From Chloroflexi bacterium HGW-Chloroflexi-4 (lineage in GTDB: Bacteria > Chloroflexota > Anaerolineae > Anaerolineales > Anaerolineaceae), in assembly GCA_002840715.1 (NCBI GenBank), contig PHBW01000016.1, forward strand, positions 16,479 through 80,478: 64,000 nucleotides of DNA, read 5' to 3'. Of the stretch, positions 43,832-53,064 are shown in pieces. How positions within the stretch are numbered: position 1 is the first letter of the stretch; each line of letters begins with the position of its first letter. The translations under genes and the position numbers were made by a program. Below the pieces are notes generated by a model. It was not told where the DNA came from, searched no databases, and saw only the letters and a list, made by a program, of their open reading frames with translations.

Positions 43832-44716
43832 ATGAAATACTGGTTCAGGAAGACACTCAAGCATTATTTGATGCTTCTCCCTTTCTTCTTTTTCTTTTCG
43901 GTTTTCTTTATCTACCCAATAATTAAAGGGTTGAATACCAGTTTTTTCAAATGGGATAGTGTCAATCCTGCGGTATTTGTTCAGTTTCAGAACTACATCA
44001 ATTTAATCAAATCGCGTGATTTCATTATTTCTTTTACAAATATTTTAAAGTATGTTTCAATCACGGTTCCCCTGGGCATCACAGTGGCTTTTTCACTGGC
44101 GTTGTTTGTCAACAGCCTGAAAGGACCGTTATCCAATTTCTTCCGAAGTGCTTATTTTGTTCCCACCATGATGCCCCTGTTTTTGGCGGCATCGGTTTGG
44201 CGGTGGATGTACGCACCTGAGGTTGGCATTATCAATACCGCACTCCAGGCAATCGGGCTGGATTCAATTAACTTCCTAAAAAATCCGGCCTATATGATGT
44301 TCGCTCTCATTATTGTTGACGTGTGGCGGTCTGCCGGATGGAATATGGTAATCCTGTTAGCCGGTTTGAAAAACATTCCCAATGACTATTACGACGCTGC
44401 AAAGGTCGATGGTGCAAATAAATGGCAAGAGATGATCTACATCACTATTCCACTGCTTGAACCAGTTCTGTTCTTTGTCATTGCGCAAGGTTTCATCTTC
44501 GCACTTCAAGTATTTGATGCTCCCTGGCTTCTTACACTTTCCACAACCCAGGGGTATGGCGGACGTCTCAAAGCACTGCTCTTCCCGGTAATGGATATGT
44601 TCGGACGCGCTTTCGGTGTTTACAAATTTGGTGAAGCGTCGGCTTACGGGTTCATGCTCACCATCTTGATCATCATCATCACCTCCATCTTGTTTATCGT
44701 GCGCCGAAAAGACTAG
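43832..44716 (+). CDS. ABC sugar importer permease, MalF/UgpA type
   Basis: ATG 43832 follows AGGAG, giving 294 residues with six predicted membrane segments. The cytoplasmic loop YYDAAKVDGANKWQEMIYITIPLL is the EAA motif (EAAxxDGA) that docks the ATPase; only part is quoted as a contiguous block (YDAAKVDGANKWQEM). It forms the inner-membrane channel with the next gene product. Confidence 0.9.
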   Translation: MKYWFRKTLKHYLMLLPFFFFFSVFFIYPIIKGLNTSFFKWDSVNPAVFVQFQNYINLIKSRDFIISFTNILKYVSITVPLGITVAFSLALFVNSLKGPLSNFFRSAYFVPTMMPLFLAASVWRWMYAPEVGIINTALQAIGLDSINFLKNPAYMMFALIIVDVWRSAGWNMVILLAGLKNIPNDYYDAAKVDGANKWQEMIYITIPLLEPVLFFVIAQGFIFALQVFDAPWLLTLSTTQGYGGRLKALLFPVMDMFGRAFGVYKFGEASAYGFMLTILIIIITSILFIVRRKD

Positions 44717-44724
44717 AGGATTTC

Positions 44725-45582
44725 ATGACGACCTTTTTTAAATTTATTAAGAAACATTTCAGCATTGGCGGCATTTTTAAGTGGACGCTGGCGATCATCT
44801 TTCTCATTATGGCGCTCTTCCCCATCTGGTGGATGTTTAACATCGTTTTCAGCGAACCCGGAATACCCATTGCCATCAATCCGCGTTTGTATCCGACCTC
44901 GTTTTCTGCCGGTATTCAGAATATCAAGGATGTGCTTTCTGAAGCCAATGTATTGGCTGCTTACGGACATTCGTTAACCTATGCCTTCCTCACCGTTATC
45001 GGGTCACTCCTATTAACTTCCATGGCGGCGTTTGAATTTGCATTGTTTGATTTTCCTGGCAAAAAGATTTTGTTTGCGCTTGTGCTGGTCGCCATGATGA
45101 TCCCCACGGCAGTCACGCTTGTGCCTACCTACCTGTTGGTAGCCAAATTGGGGTGGGTGAACAAAATGCAGGGTTTGGTGGTACCGGGTCTGGCATCTGC
45201 ATTTGGGCTTTTCATGCTGACCCAGTTTTTCAAAGATATTCCGCGCGAGATCATGGATGCAGCTCAGATTGACGGTGACACTCATTTTGGCGTCTACTGG
45301 CATGTGGTGCTGCCCCTTTCACGCAACGCCTTGGTAACCATGGCCATTTTGACTTTCATGACCACCTGGGGCAACTATGTTTGGCCGATGGTGATTGCCA
45401 AAAATAATGACATCATAACCGTCAGTCAGATGATCAACTGGTATAACGATCCGAACTCGTTTATGACTGTCAATCTGATGATGACTGCCTTCCTGCTGGC
45501 TGCAATTTTGCCTATCATTGTCTACATCATTTTCCAAAGGCAGATCATTCAGGGCATATCCATCACAGGCCTCAAAGGCTAG
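44725..45582 (+). CDS. ABC sugar importer permease, MalG/UgpE type
   Basis: The 285-residue protein has six membrane segments and the EAA loop MDAAQIDGDTHFGVYWHVVL. It starts 8 bases after the first permease stop. No ATP-binding subunit follows; the importer probably borrows a shared MsmX/UgpC-type ATPase encoded elsewhere. Confidence 0.9.
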   Translation: MTTFFKFIKKHFSIGGIFKWTLAIIFLIMALFPIWWMFNIVFSEPGIPIAINPRLYPTSFSAGIQNIKDVLSEANVLAAYGHSLTYAFLTVIGSLLLTSMAAFEFALFDFPGKKILFALVLVAMMIPTAVTLVPTYLLVAKLGWVNKMQGLVVPGLASAFGLFMLTQFFKDIPREIMDAAQIDGDTHFGVYWHVVLPLSRNALVTMAILTFMTTWGNYVWPMVIAKNNDIITVSQMINWYNDPNSFMTVNLMMTAFLLAAILPIIVYIIFQRQIIQGISITGLKG

Positions 45583-45623
45583 TCATTCACCCATGAATTC
45601 CCACTCATAAGGAGAGAATTTCA

Positions 45624-46586
45624 ATGTTCAAGATCAAGCAAAGTTTGGATGCAGTAAATTATGGGGCTTATTTCTACAATGGCAGCCCACTGATCATGGA
45701 AGCGGTGGTTGACCGCGCGGCAAAATTTGGATACGATGCTGTTGACTTGTGGCCGCACCGGCCGATGACCTTTCCGCCTGATTTAAATGCGGAAGCCCGC
45801 AAAAAGCTGCTCAGTTATGCCAATGATAAGGGGATCAAGTTTGCGGCAGTGGATGCCTGCACAAATTTTATGCGCAGCGACCATGCACTGGTTCCGCATA
45901 CCGAAAAAGAACTTTTATACGTGCGTTCTTGCTGTGAATTGGCTCGTGATCTGGAATGCCCAACTGTCCGCATTTTGCCGGCTTTCATCGGTTACTTCTG
46001 GCAGCAATATTGGGACCAGGGTTATTGCCAGACGGCCATGCATTCCCGTACTTATGAAGTATCCACACAAGACGATTACTTGTTGGAATGGGATTCTGTG
46101 CGTTCTGGCATTATTGAATCTGGCAACATCGCCAAGGAATTCGGCGTCGAATTGGCCGTGCAGGGGCATCCTCCAGTGGTGAACGAGGTGCAGGACCTGA
46201 TTGATCTGGTGGATGAAGTCAATCTGCCGAATGTGAAGATTGGTTTGGATCTGCCCTTGTTTGACCATCAAGAATCCGATTATGTCTATGAAACCGTGAA
46301 AAAGATCGGCAAGAAAATGATCCACTCACACACCCTGGGGTCAAAAACCCGCATCGGCCCCGGTGGATTCGCCTATGCCAGCATGGAAGTCGTGCCAGGT
46401 GAAGGTGTTGAAAATTGGCTGCCTTTCTTCAAAGCCTGCAAAGAAGTCGGTTACGAAGGTTATTTTGCATATGAACAGTGCGCGCCTTTCTTGATGCCCG
46501 GGCACGTAAAACCCACCATCGAAGAGTTTGATCGCCGCCAACAAGTTGGATTTGACTTCATCAAGTCATTCGAAGACCAGATCTAG
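45624..46586 (+). CDS. TIM-barrel sugar isomerase/epimerase linked to the importer
   Basis: The 320-residue protein belongs to the xylose-isomerase-like TIM-barrel family. LAVQGHPPVV, KIGLDLPLF and IHSHTLGS correspond to the metal-ligand strands, with FAYEQCAPF near the end. In the first ligand position, where relatives have Glu (A-x-E-x-H), this protein reads AVQGHPP, so the metal site may be altered. GGAGAG precedes the ATG. As last gene of the importer operon it probably processes the imported sugar. Confidence 0.8.
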   Translation: MFKIKQSLDAVNYGAYFYNGSPLIMEAVVDRAAKFGYDAVDLWPHRPMTFPPDLNAEARKKLLSYANDKGIKFAAVDACTNFMRSDHALVPHTEKELLYVRSCCELARDLECPTVRILPAFIGYFWQQYWDQGYCQTAMHSRTYEVSTQDDYLLEWDSVRSGIIESGNIAKEFGVELAVQGHPPVVNEVQDLIDLVDEVNLPNVKIGLDLPLFDHQESDYVYETVKKIGKKMIHSHTLGSKTRIGPGGFAYASMEVVPGEGVENWLPFFKACKEVGYEGYFAYEQCAPFLMPGHVKPTIEEFDRRQQVGFDFIKSFEDQI

Positions 46587-46655
46587 CTTTTAAAGTAACT
46601 CATATGGCAACCGATTTAAGGTGACCTAATCCGGTTTGAGTGGTTGGTTAAAATT

Positions 46656-46694
46656 ACAGGATTATCACGATTGTGATAATCCTGTTTTCTTTTG
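46656..46694 (+). terminator. Terminator of the importer operon
   Basis: A perfect 13-bp stem (ACAGGATTATCAC 46656-46668 with 46673-46685) with a 4-base loop is followed by TTTTCTTTTG. Confidence 0.92.
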
Positions 46695-46718
46695 TGTATA
46701 ACTTATTAATATAAAAGT

Positions 46719-47711
46719 CTATTTATACTTTTCGTCAATATCGAAAGCTTTGGGTTTCGAAGCCGGCTGCACCAAAAGCACCTGACGCAGGTTGGCAACG
46801 GCTTTATCCAATCCCTCTTCAACCGACATATAAGAGTCTTCATGTTCAATGCTCACGAATTCGTCGTAACCGACAGAGCGCATGGTGCTGAACAGGTCAG
46901 CCCAGACTTTTAGCTCATGTCCGAAGCCAACAGTGCGGAACTGCCAGGCACGGCCAAAAGCGGTACCGAAACTTTGCATATCGGTGACGCCGTAATATGA
47001 GACATAATTCGGGTCGATGGCTGCATCTTTTGCGTGAAAATAGAACAGGCAGTCTTTGCTGCTTAAATAACGTGCAGCCTGGGCTGGGTCAATCCCCTGC
47101 CACCACATGTGACTCGGGTCAAGATTGGCACCAAGTGCCTTGCAACCGGTTTGCTCGCGCATACGGATGGCTGTGGCAGGCGAATGAACGGAGTATCCGC
47201 CGTGCATTTCCATGGCGACTTTAACACCTTTATCTTCGGCATACTTGCCCATTTCTTTCCAGAAGGGGATTAGCTTCTTTTCCCACTGCCACTCCAGCAC
47301 GGTTTGAAAATCTTCAGGGAAGGGTGAAACCGGCCAATTGGGGTAAAGTGAGTTTTCACAATCTCCCGGACAGCCTGAAAAGGTAACGATGGTTTCCACG
47401 CCGAGCAAGGCTGCCAGATCAATTGAATCTTGAATATCCTGGCGGTAACTGAGGGCCAGATGTTGTTGTGGATGAACTGGGTTGCCATGACAGCTTAAAC
47501 TAGAGATGCCCATGCCTCGGCTCAAGAAGTAGTCTTTAAACTTTTCTCTCGCTGCTTTGTTTTGAATCAATTTTTGAGGGTTGCAATGATTTTTTCCGAT
47601 GAATCCGCCGGAACCGATTTCGGCAAACATGATGCCTTTGGCTTTAAAAGTATCAAGCACTTCTGGCAGCGGTAGATCTTTATACAAGACGGCAAAGGCT
47701 GAAAGCTTCAT
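46719..47711 (-). CDS. TIM-barrel sugar phosphate isomerase/epimerase
   Basis: The 330-residue protein is a third form of the xylose-isomerase-like family in this region. Metal ligands are seen in VAMEMHGGYS, GANLDPSHMWWQG, FYFHAKD and SIEHEDSYMS. It shares the HAKD and EHED blocks with the two module epimerases but is clearly more distant. The GANLDPSHMWWQ form is typical of members that act near Gfo/Idh oxidoreductases. It is transcribed divergently from the DeoR-family gene, with a 140-base control region between. Confidence 0.86.
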   Translation of the reverse strand: MKLSAFAVLYKDLPLPEVLDTFKAKGIMFAEIGSGGFIGKNHCNPQKLIQNKAAREKFKDYFLSRGMGISSLSCHGNPVHPQQHLALSYRQDIQDSIDLAALLGVETIVTFSGCPGDCENSLYPNWPVSPFPEDFQTVLEWQWEKKLIPFWKEMGKYAEDKGVKVAMEMHGGYSVHSPATAIRMREQTGCKALGANLDPSHMWWQGIDPAQAARYLSSKDCLFYFHAKDAAIDPNYVSYYGVTDMQSFGTAFGRAWQFRTVGFGHELKVWADLFSTMRSVGYDEFVSIEHEDSYMSVEEGLDKAVANLRQVLLVQPASKPKAFDIDEKYK

Positions 47712-47743
47712 TTTTCCTCTTCGTTAGGGTTGTGATTTTTAAA

Positions 47744-47772
47744 TTGTTGCCGAATAGTAACGTTTACAACAA
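47744..47772. promoter_or_regulatory. Candidate operator between isomerase and DeoR-family genes
   Basis: TTGTTG (47744-47749) and CAACAA (47767-47772) form an inverted repeat around a partial GTAACGTTTAC palindrome (47757-47767). The position between divergent genes fits a DeoR-family binding site, but no second copy was found to support it. Confidence 0.3.
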
Positions 47773-47854
47773 AATTATACCCTTTTTTGGATTAAAACGC
47801 AAATATATGGTAATATACAGTCACAAACGGTCATTTGGTGTTAGGCAGGCAGAC

Positions 47855-48640
47855 ATGTATACAATTGAAAGAATCTCCGAAATCTTGAAGCTTTTGGAGC
47901 AGAACGGTAGGGTCGAAGTCAATGAACTTTCAGACCTCTTTAATGCCTCAAAAGAAACCATTCGGCGTGATTTGCGCGACATGGAAGCCAAAGGTTTACT
48001 AAAGCGCACCCACGGTGGGGCAATCTTTGAGAGTCAATATCCATCGGGTTTGCCTGAGTTTCCGGTGGCTATTCGTGAGATTCAATATTACAAAGAAAAA
48101 GACGCGATCTGCAAAAAAGCTGCCTCTTTTATCAAGAATGGCGACAGCATATTTGTGGATAACAGCTCCACCTGTCTCTACCTGATTAAATATATTCCTG
48201 TTCAATTTAAAGTGACCCTGATCACTAATTCGATCAAACTGTTGATGGGGATGCTTGAGTCTGATTATCCAAATTTGACCGCGGTGTGTTTGGGTGGTTT
48301 TTTCAACCCTGCCAACTTATCCACTTATGGAACGACTGCCCGAAAAAATGCAGAAGAGTTCTATCCCAGTAAATCATTCATGTCTTGTGCGGGTGTTCAC
48401 CTGCCAGACCAATTCACAGATTCAAGTTTGCTTGAAGTGGATACCAAGCAGTTGATGATCGAACGCTCGAAAGAAGTTTTTATTCTGGCTGACCATACCA
48501 AGTTTGAAAGAACTGGCCCGGTTTTCCTTTCCAATTTCTCAGCCGTGAACACTTTAATTACTGACCACCAGAATACCAACAATCAATTTGCGCCTTTTCA
48601 AAAAGCCGGGATCAACATGATCTCAGTTGAAGTCAATTAA
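47855..48640 (+). CDS. DeoR-family transcriptional regulator of sugar metabolism
   Basis: ATG 47855 (MYTIERISEIL) aligns with the usual family start; an upstream extension is possible but unlike relatives. The 261-residue protein has an N-terminal winged helix (VEVNELSDLFNASKETIRRD, then KGLLKRTHGGA) and a C-terminal sugar-phosphate-sensing domain with FVDNSSTCLYLI. Such repressors are released by a phosphorylated sugar intermediate. It leads a run with PfkB kinase, class II aldolase and rhamnulokinase genes. Confidence 0.88.
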   Translation: MYTIERISEILKLLEQNGRVEVNELSDLFNASKETIRRDLRDMEAKGLLKRTHGGAIFESQYPSGLPEFPVAIREIQYYKEKDAICKKAASFIKNGDSIFVDNSSTCLYLIKYIPVQFKVTLITNSIKLLMGMLESDYPNLTAVCLGGFFNPANLSTYGTTARKNAEEFYPSKSFMSCAGVHLPDQFTDSSLLEVDTKQLMIERSKEVFILADHTKFERTGPVFLSNFSAVNTLITDHQNTNNQFAPFQKAGINMISVEVN

Positions 48641-48658
48641 GGTATCAGGATAAAAAAC

Positions 48659-49600
48659 TTGATCTATACACTTACGCTTAACCCCGCCATTGACAAGGTT
48701 TTGTTTTTAGCCGAACTGCAGGCTTCAAAAACCAACCGTCTGAATCGCACAATTGAAACCATCGGTGGAAAAGGCACCCATGTTTCAATTGGTCTTAAAT
48801 TGTTGGGGGTTTCAAGCATCGCTCTGGGTATTTCGTTGGGTGACAATGGCAAAAAGATTCAACGAATGCTGGCGAACTGGGGGGTTGAGAACCGGTTCCT
48901 GCATTATGACCTCGACCAGATGGAATCCCGCACGAATTATGAAATTGTTGAGTTGAAGACGCGGGTTTGCACCATGCTGACCGAGCAAGGGCCAATACTG
49001 CCGACATTTATGACGAATGACCTCATCGCACAAATCACCATGACTCTCTTGCCGGGGGATGCCCTGGTTTTGACCGGAGATGCGAGCAATGTGGAAGATA
49101 AAGCCATTTATTCGAAACTTATTGATGTTGCAAAAAATACGGGTGCACAAATTTACCTGGATGCCAGCGGTGCCTATTTGAAAGAAGCCCTTCCTTCCAG
49201 TCCGCTTCTGATTAAGCCCAACCTTGAAGAGTTAAGTTTTTTGGCTGGCCGTGATCTGCATAGTGAAGCCGAAATTATCCAAGCCATGCAAGAGCTGGAC
49301 TCCTTTGGGATTCAGATCATTGCCATGACCTGGAGCGGGAATGGTGCGATTGTTAAAAATGGCGCTGATTTCTTTCGAGTCGAACCGGTCAAGGTGAATG
49401 CCATCAATGAGGGTGGATGCGGGGATGCCTTTCTGTCTGCAATGATTGCAGGGTTGGCTCAAGAATTACCGTTTATCGAGATTTTAAAAACGGCGAGTGC
49501 TGTTGCTGCGGCAACCGCCGAATCAGAAATTACAGCCGGGTTTGATTTATACAGGGCTGATGCATTAAAGAGCAAGGCTGTGGTCATACAAATTCTTTGA
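48659..49600 (+). CDS. PfkB-family sugar phosphate kinase, 1-phosphofructokinase/tagatose-6-phosphate kinase type
   Basis: The TTG start leads to IYTLTLNPAIDKVLF, the standard opening of phosphofructokinase B and tagatose kinases, with GGKGTHVSIGLKLLG following. The catalytic motif is NEGGCGDAFLSAMIAGL near residue 245, where Cys replaces the more usual Ala or Ser before Gly-Asp. Products would be bisphosphates ready for aldol cleavage. It follows the DeoR regulator by 18 bases. Confidence 0.85.
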   Translation: MIYTLTLNPAIDKVLFLAELQASKTNRLNRTIETIGGKGTHVSIGLKLLGVSSIALGISLGDNGKKIQRMLANWGVENRFLHYDLDQMESRTNYEIVELKTRVCTMLTEQGPILPTFMTNDLIAQITMTLLPGDALVLTGDASNVEDKAIYSKLIDVAKNTGAQIYLDASGAYLKEALPSSPLLIKPNLEELSFLAGRDLHSEAEIIQAMQELDSFGIQIIAMTWSGNGAIVKNGADFFRVEPVKVNAINEGGCGDAFLSAMIAGLAQELPFIEILKTASAVAAATAESEITAGFDLYRADALKSKAVVIQIL

Positions 49601-49628
49601 ATCAACCAAGCAACAGGAGTGAATAACT

Positions 49629-50237
49629 ATGAGCGAATTACGATACCTTGATACTCGGCGGCAAATGAAAAAAATTGCCAAAGCCATGTGGGATCGAAAG
49701 CTGACCAATGCTGCCGGTGGAAATTTCGCCGTCAGAGTGGCCGAGAATCGAATCTTGATTTCGCCCAGCATGATGAGCGAATATGAGATGTGTGATCTGG
49801 ATGTTGAGTCATTCTTACTGATCGATTACGAAGGTAACATTCTCGAAGGCAGCGGAAAACTTTCGCGCGAAACCGACATGCACATATTGCTGCTTTCAAA
49901 ATTTAAATACATCCAATGCACCATCCACGCCCATCCGCAATTTTGCATGGTTTTTGCCTCTCAAAGCAAACCCATCAAAACTGTCACTGAAGCCACCATC
50001 AAACGTGGAGAATACTTCGGTGTGATTGATCCTGCCCCGGCTTATTCAAAAGAGCTGGCATACAGCGTATTAAAATATTTTGAAGATCGCCGCGAACTGG
50101 CTGAAAAGATCGGTCTGGGATGCATCATGCCAATGCACGGAGTGGTGGTATCAGGCGATTGTTTAATGTCCGCGTTTAGCTGCCTAGAAAGAATGGAAAC
50201 AGACGCGATCTGTAATATCTTCAAGAAATTCATCTAG
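49629..50237 (+). CDS. Class II aldolase, fuculose/rhamnulose-phosphate aldolase family
   Basis: The 202-residue protein has LTNAAGGNFAVRVAENRILIS in pieces (AAGGNFAVR), SRETDMHILL, and the zinc site IHAHPQF with a further His in MPMHGVVVSG. These are L-fuculose-1-phosphate aldolase-type signatures. It would cleave a phosphorylated ketose into dihydroxyacetone phosphate and an aldehyde, and its kinase partner is encoded 1 base downstream. RBS CAGGAG precedes the ATG. Confidence 0.87.
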   Translation: MSELRYLDTRRQMKKIAKAMWDRKLTNAAGGNFAVRVAENRILISPSMMSEYEMCDLDVESFLLIDYEGNILEGSGKLSRETDMHILLLSKFKYIQCTIHAHPQFCMVFASQSKPIKTVTEATIKRGEYFGVIDPAPAYSKELAYSVLKYFEDRRELAEKIGLGCIMPMHGVVVSGDCLMSAFSCLERMETDAICNIFKKFI

Positions 50238-50238
50238 G

Positions 50239-51702
50239 ATGAAAATGAAAGCACTTGCACTTGATCTTGGTGCCAGCGGCGGAAAAATCTTTTCCGGCAG
50301 TTTTGACCAAAAAAAGCTGGAGATTAAAGAAATCCATCGCTTTTCAAATTCTCCGATCCATGTAGACGGCCATATGTATTGGGGTTTTCATACCATTTTT
50401 GAAAATCTGCTGGCCGGCATGCGCATGGCAGCCGCTGAAAAATACACGTCTTTTGCTGTCGATTCTTATTGCAATGATTACGGTCTGCTGGATGATTCCG
50501 GACAGCTTCTGGCTCCTATCCATACTTATCGAGACAACCGTACAGAAGGCATTTTGAAGTTAATGGATGGCGTTTTTTCACCCGTCGAGCTTTATCATCG
50601 GACGGGTAACCAGCGGGCGCGTTTTAATACCCTGGTACAGCTGGCAGCGCAAAGACGGTCGATCGAAAGTATACTTTTGGATCAAGCCAAACGCTTATTG
50701 TTTGTGCCTGATTTAATTAACTATCTTCTCTGCGGCAATGCGGCGGCAGAATTCACCATTGCCTCTGTCTCTCAATTGTTTAATCGCCACGACAACGACT
50801 GGGATGAAGATATTCTACAAGCTTTCGACCTGCCGAGAAAACTTTTCGCACCAGTTGTAGAAACTGGCACACGTCTGGGGATTGTGAAAGCTGATATTCT
50901 AGCCGAAACCGGTGGACGCGGTTTTGATATTGTGACCGTCGGGCATCATGACACCGCATCCGCGGTGGCGGCCATCCCGGTGGTGGATGACCATTTTGCC
51001 TACATCAGCAGCGGCACCTGGAGCTTGATGGGTGTCGAAACGGATCAGATGATCACCACCGATGAGGCATATCGGTTGAACCTGGCGAACGAGGGTGGGG
51101 TGGGCGGCAAAAATCGACTGATCAAAAACATCATGGGGTTATGGTTGCTGCAAGAGTGTCAGCGTCAATTTTGTGAGACCGGATTGAATCTTTCAATTGC
51201 AGAATTGGACGCAATGGCGCAAATGGAGACACCTTTCAGGTCGCTGTTCAATCCGAACGACCAGGTATTCTTTGATCCCGGCGGTATGATTGGCAAGATT
51301 CAAAACTGGTGCCGTCTTACCCAACAACCGATCCCTGAAACCCCGGGGCAGATCACCCGCTGCATTAAAGAGAGTCTGGCGCTGTGTTATCGCGAAACAT
51401 TGGAAATGCTTGAAAAAGTCACAGGGCAAAAGATCAACTACGTCCACATCCTCGGCGGTGGGGCGAAGAGTGACCTGCTGAATCAGTTCGCCGCTTCAGC
51501 ATTGCAGATACCGGTTTATGTTGGTCCGTTTGAGGCCACCGCCATAGGAAACCTATGCACCCAGTTTATGGCGCGCGGAGAGATATCCAATCTGACAGAA
51601 ATTCGGAGTGTGGTAAGCGCATCTTTTGAAGTCAGGGAATTTGTCCCACAAGAAGCTTCCGTCTGGAATGATGCCTACCAGAAATTCAGACAGCTATCAT
51701 AG
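50239..51702 (+). CDS. Rhamnulokinase-like FGGY kinase
   Basis: The 487-residue protein has LALDLGASGGKIFSGSF, HMYWGFHTI, AVDSYCNDYGLLD and HTYRDNRTEG, all typical of rhamnulokinases, and the C-terminal HILGGGAKSDLLNQFAASA. It would phosphorylate L-rhamnulose or L-fuculose for the adjacent aldolase. No rhamnose or fucose isomerase of the classical type is seen in the window, so the TIM-barrel isomerase at 46719 may supply the ketose. Confidence 0.86.
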   Translation: MKMKALALDLGASGGKIFSGSFDQKKLEIKEIHRFSNSPIHVDGHMYWGFHTIFENLLAGMRMAAAEKYTSFAVDSYCNDYGLLDDSGQLLAPIHTYRDNRTEGILKLMDGVFSPVELYHRTGNQRARFNTLVQLAAQRRSIESILLDQAKRLLFVPDLINYLLCGNAAAEFTIASVSQLFNRHDNDWDEDILQAFDLPRKLFAPVVETGTRLGIVKADILAETGGRGFDIVTVGHHDTASAVAAIPVVDDHFAYISSGTWSLMGVETDQMITTDEAYRLNLANEGGVGGKNRLIKNIMGLWLLQECQRQFCETGLNLSIAELDAMAQMETPFRSLFNPNDQVFFDPGGMIGKIQNWCRLTQQPIPETPGQITRCIKESLALCYRETLEMLEKVTGQKINYVHILGGGAKSDLLNQFAASALQIPVYVGPFEATAIGNLCTQFMARGEISNLTEIRSVVSASFEVREFVPQEASVWNDAYQKFRQLS

Positions 51703-51713
51703 ACCGAATATAA

Positions 51714-51752
51714 AAAAAACGCGCTGTGAATAATTTTCACAGCGCGTTTTTT
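51714..51752. terminator. Bidirectional terminator
   Basis: A perfect 17-bp stem (51714-51730 with 51736-51752) with A and T runs at its base lies between the plus-strand kinase and the minus-strand reductase, ending both transcripts. Confidence 0.93.
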
Positions 51753-51769
51753 GTTAATCTAGGTAATTT

Positions 51770-53011
51770 CTAGGTGTGGTCGACCGCCAGACGACCTTTT
51801 TCTTTGCGGGTTTGGACGAGCACATCTGTGTAATATTTGTTGTAGGTGCAGCAGCCAATGGGGCTCTGCTGGATCAACAATTCTAGGCAGTTGTCGCAGG
51901 CTGTGCAGTACTTGATCTCGTTTTCACGGCCTTCACGAAGTTTTACCGGCAGCAAGGGGTCTGCAAACGATTGTCGGCCAAGACCGATCATATCCACATA
52001 GCCTTTTTCAATATTTTGGGCGCCGTATGATAACAATGAACTGTCTTCTTCGGTGACAGCCTGTAGTTTATTCTTGCCTTTGCCAAACACAGAGTAATTG
52101 GAACCGATGACCACAGTTTCTTTTTTCAAATTATCGCGCAAGGCTTTGGCAAAATATTGATGCAGATAGGCAAAATAAGGTCTTTCTTTGTCTGCCTGAG
52201 TCAGGCTAATAGTGATGGACGGGCTGCCCGCGGATTGAATGAAATATTGTGCACCGCGTTCTTCAAGCCCTTTGACAAGATCAATCGGTTCAGTGAGGTC
52301 GATCATCGGTGTGTCTGGGCCAGCTGTGCCGAATCCGCCGGGGAAACCTTCCCAAACCGATATCTTGGAACCGATGAGGAAGTTTTTATCGGGCACTGCT
52401 TTTTGAATACGTTCGTAGAGGTCGAACGCAAATTGACGGCGATTTTCCCATGGGCCACCATATTTCCATTTACGGGTGTTGTAAGGGCGCAAGATTTGTG
52501 AACCCAAATAACCGTGGCAGAATTTCATGTCGATGCCGTCTGCACCTGAATCGTAGGCGATTTTGGCAGCCAACACGAAATCGGCCATGATCTTTTCAAA
52601 CTCATCTTCTGTGAAAACGTCAGCATCAAAGCCGGGTAGGGGTTTTACTGAAAGTCGTTTTGAAAACTGTGGATTGCTCAATTCGCCGGAGTGGGTCAAT
52701 TGAAAAATGAAGACCGCTTTTGGGTTGAGTGCTTTTAACTTGGTGACAAAAGTGGTCAAAGCAGGCTGATTTTTGGGCATGATGAAAAGCTGGTTCAAAC
52801 GGGACCGATTTTTGTCAGTGATGGTGATAGCTTCCAGACTGATTAATCCATTTTCGCCTTTGAACAAGTTTTCATATCTTTGATAAGTTAAATCGGTTGG
52901 ATTGCCGTCTGAATCTGCATCAGTACATTCCATTGCCTGGACAAAGAAACGATTCTGGCTGACATGATTGCCGATCTTTATCGGTGAAAGTAATACATCT
53001 TTTCTATCCAT
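51770..53011 (-). CDS. Old-yellow-enzyme-family FMN reductase with 4Fe-4S motif (module B)
   Basis: The 413-residue protein is a close paralogue of the module A reductase: NRFFVQAMECTD, FQLTHSGEL, DMKFCHGYLGSQILRPYN and MIGLGRQSFADP. The cysteine motif CTACDNC with a downstream GCC predicts a 4Fe-4S cluster. Again Lys stands where His is usual, and no NADPH-binding domain follows. It is the last gene of the long minus-strand operon. Confidence 0.87.
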   Translation of the reverse strand: MDRKDVLLSPIKIGNHVSQNRFFVQAMECTDADSDGNPTDLTYQRYENLFKGENGLISLEAITITDKNRSRLNQLFIMPKNQPALTTFVTKLKALNPKAVFIFQLTHSGELSNPQFSKRLSVKPLPGFDADVFTEDEFEKIMADFVLAAKIAYDSGADGIDMKFCHGYLGSQILRPYNTRKWKYGGPWENRRQFAFDLYERIQKAVPDKNFLIGSKISVWEGFPGGFGTAGPDTPMIDLTEPIDLVKGLEERGAQYFIQSAGSPSITISLTQADKERPYFAYLHQYFAKALRDNLKKETVVIGSNYSVFGKGKNKLQAVTEEDSSLLSYGAQNIEKGYVDMIGLGRQSFADPLLPVKLREGRENEIKYCTACDNCLELLIQQSPIGCCTYNKYYTDVLVQTRKEKGRLAVDHT

Positions 53012-53064
53012 TCCTTGTTACCTCCTAAAAAATGGGTGTTTCTGTTGGCTTTAAAAACCGATGA

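Noticed and set aside
47757..47767. LacI/CcpA-type site GTAACGTTTAC
   Set aside because: It lacks one base for a proper palindrome and the only nearby regulator is of the DeoR family, so it is listed only as part of a weak candidate operator.
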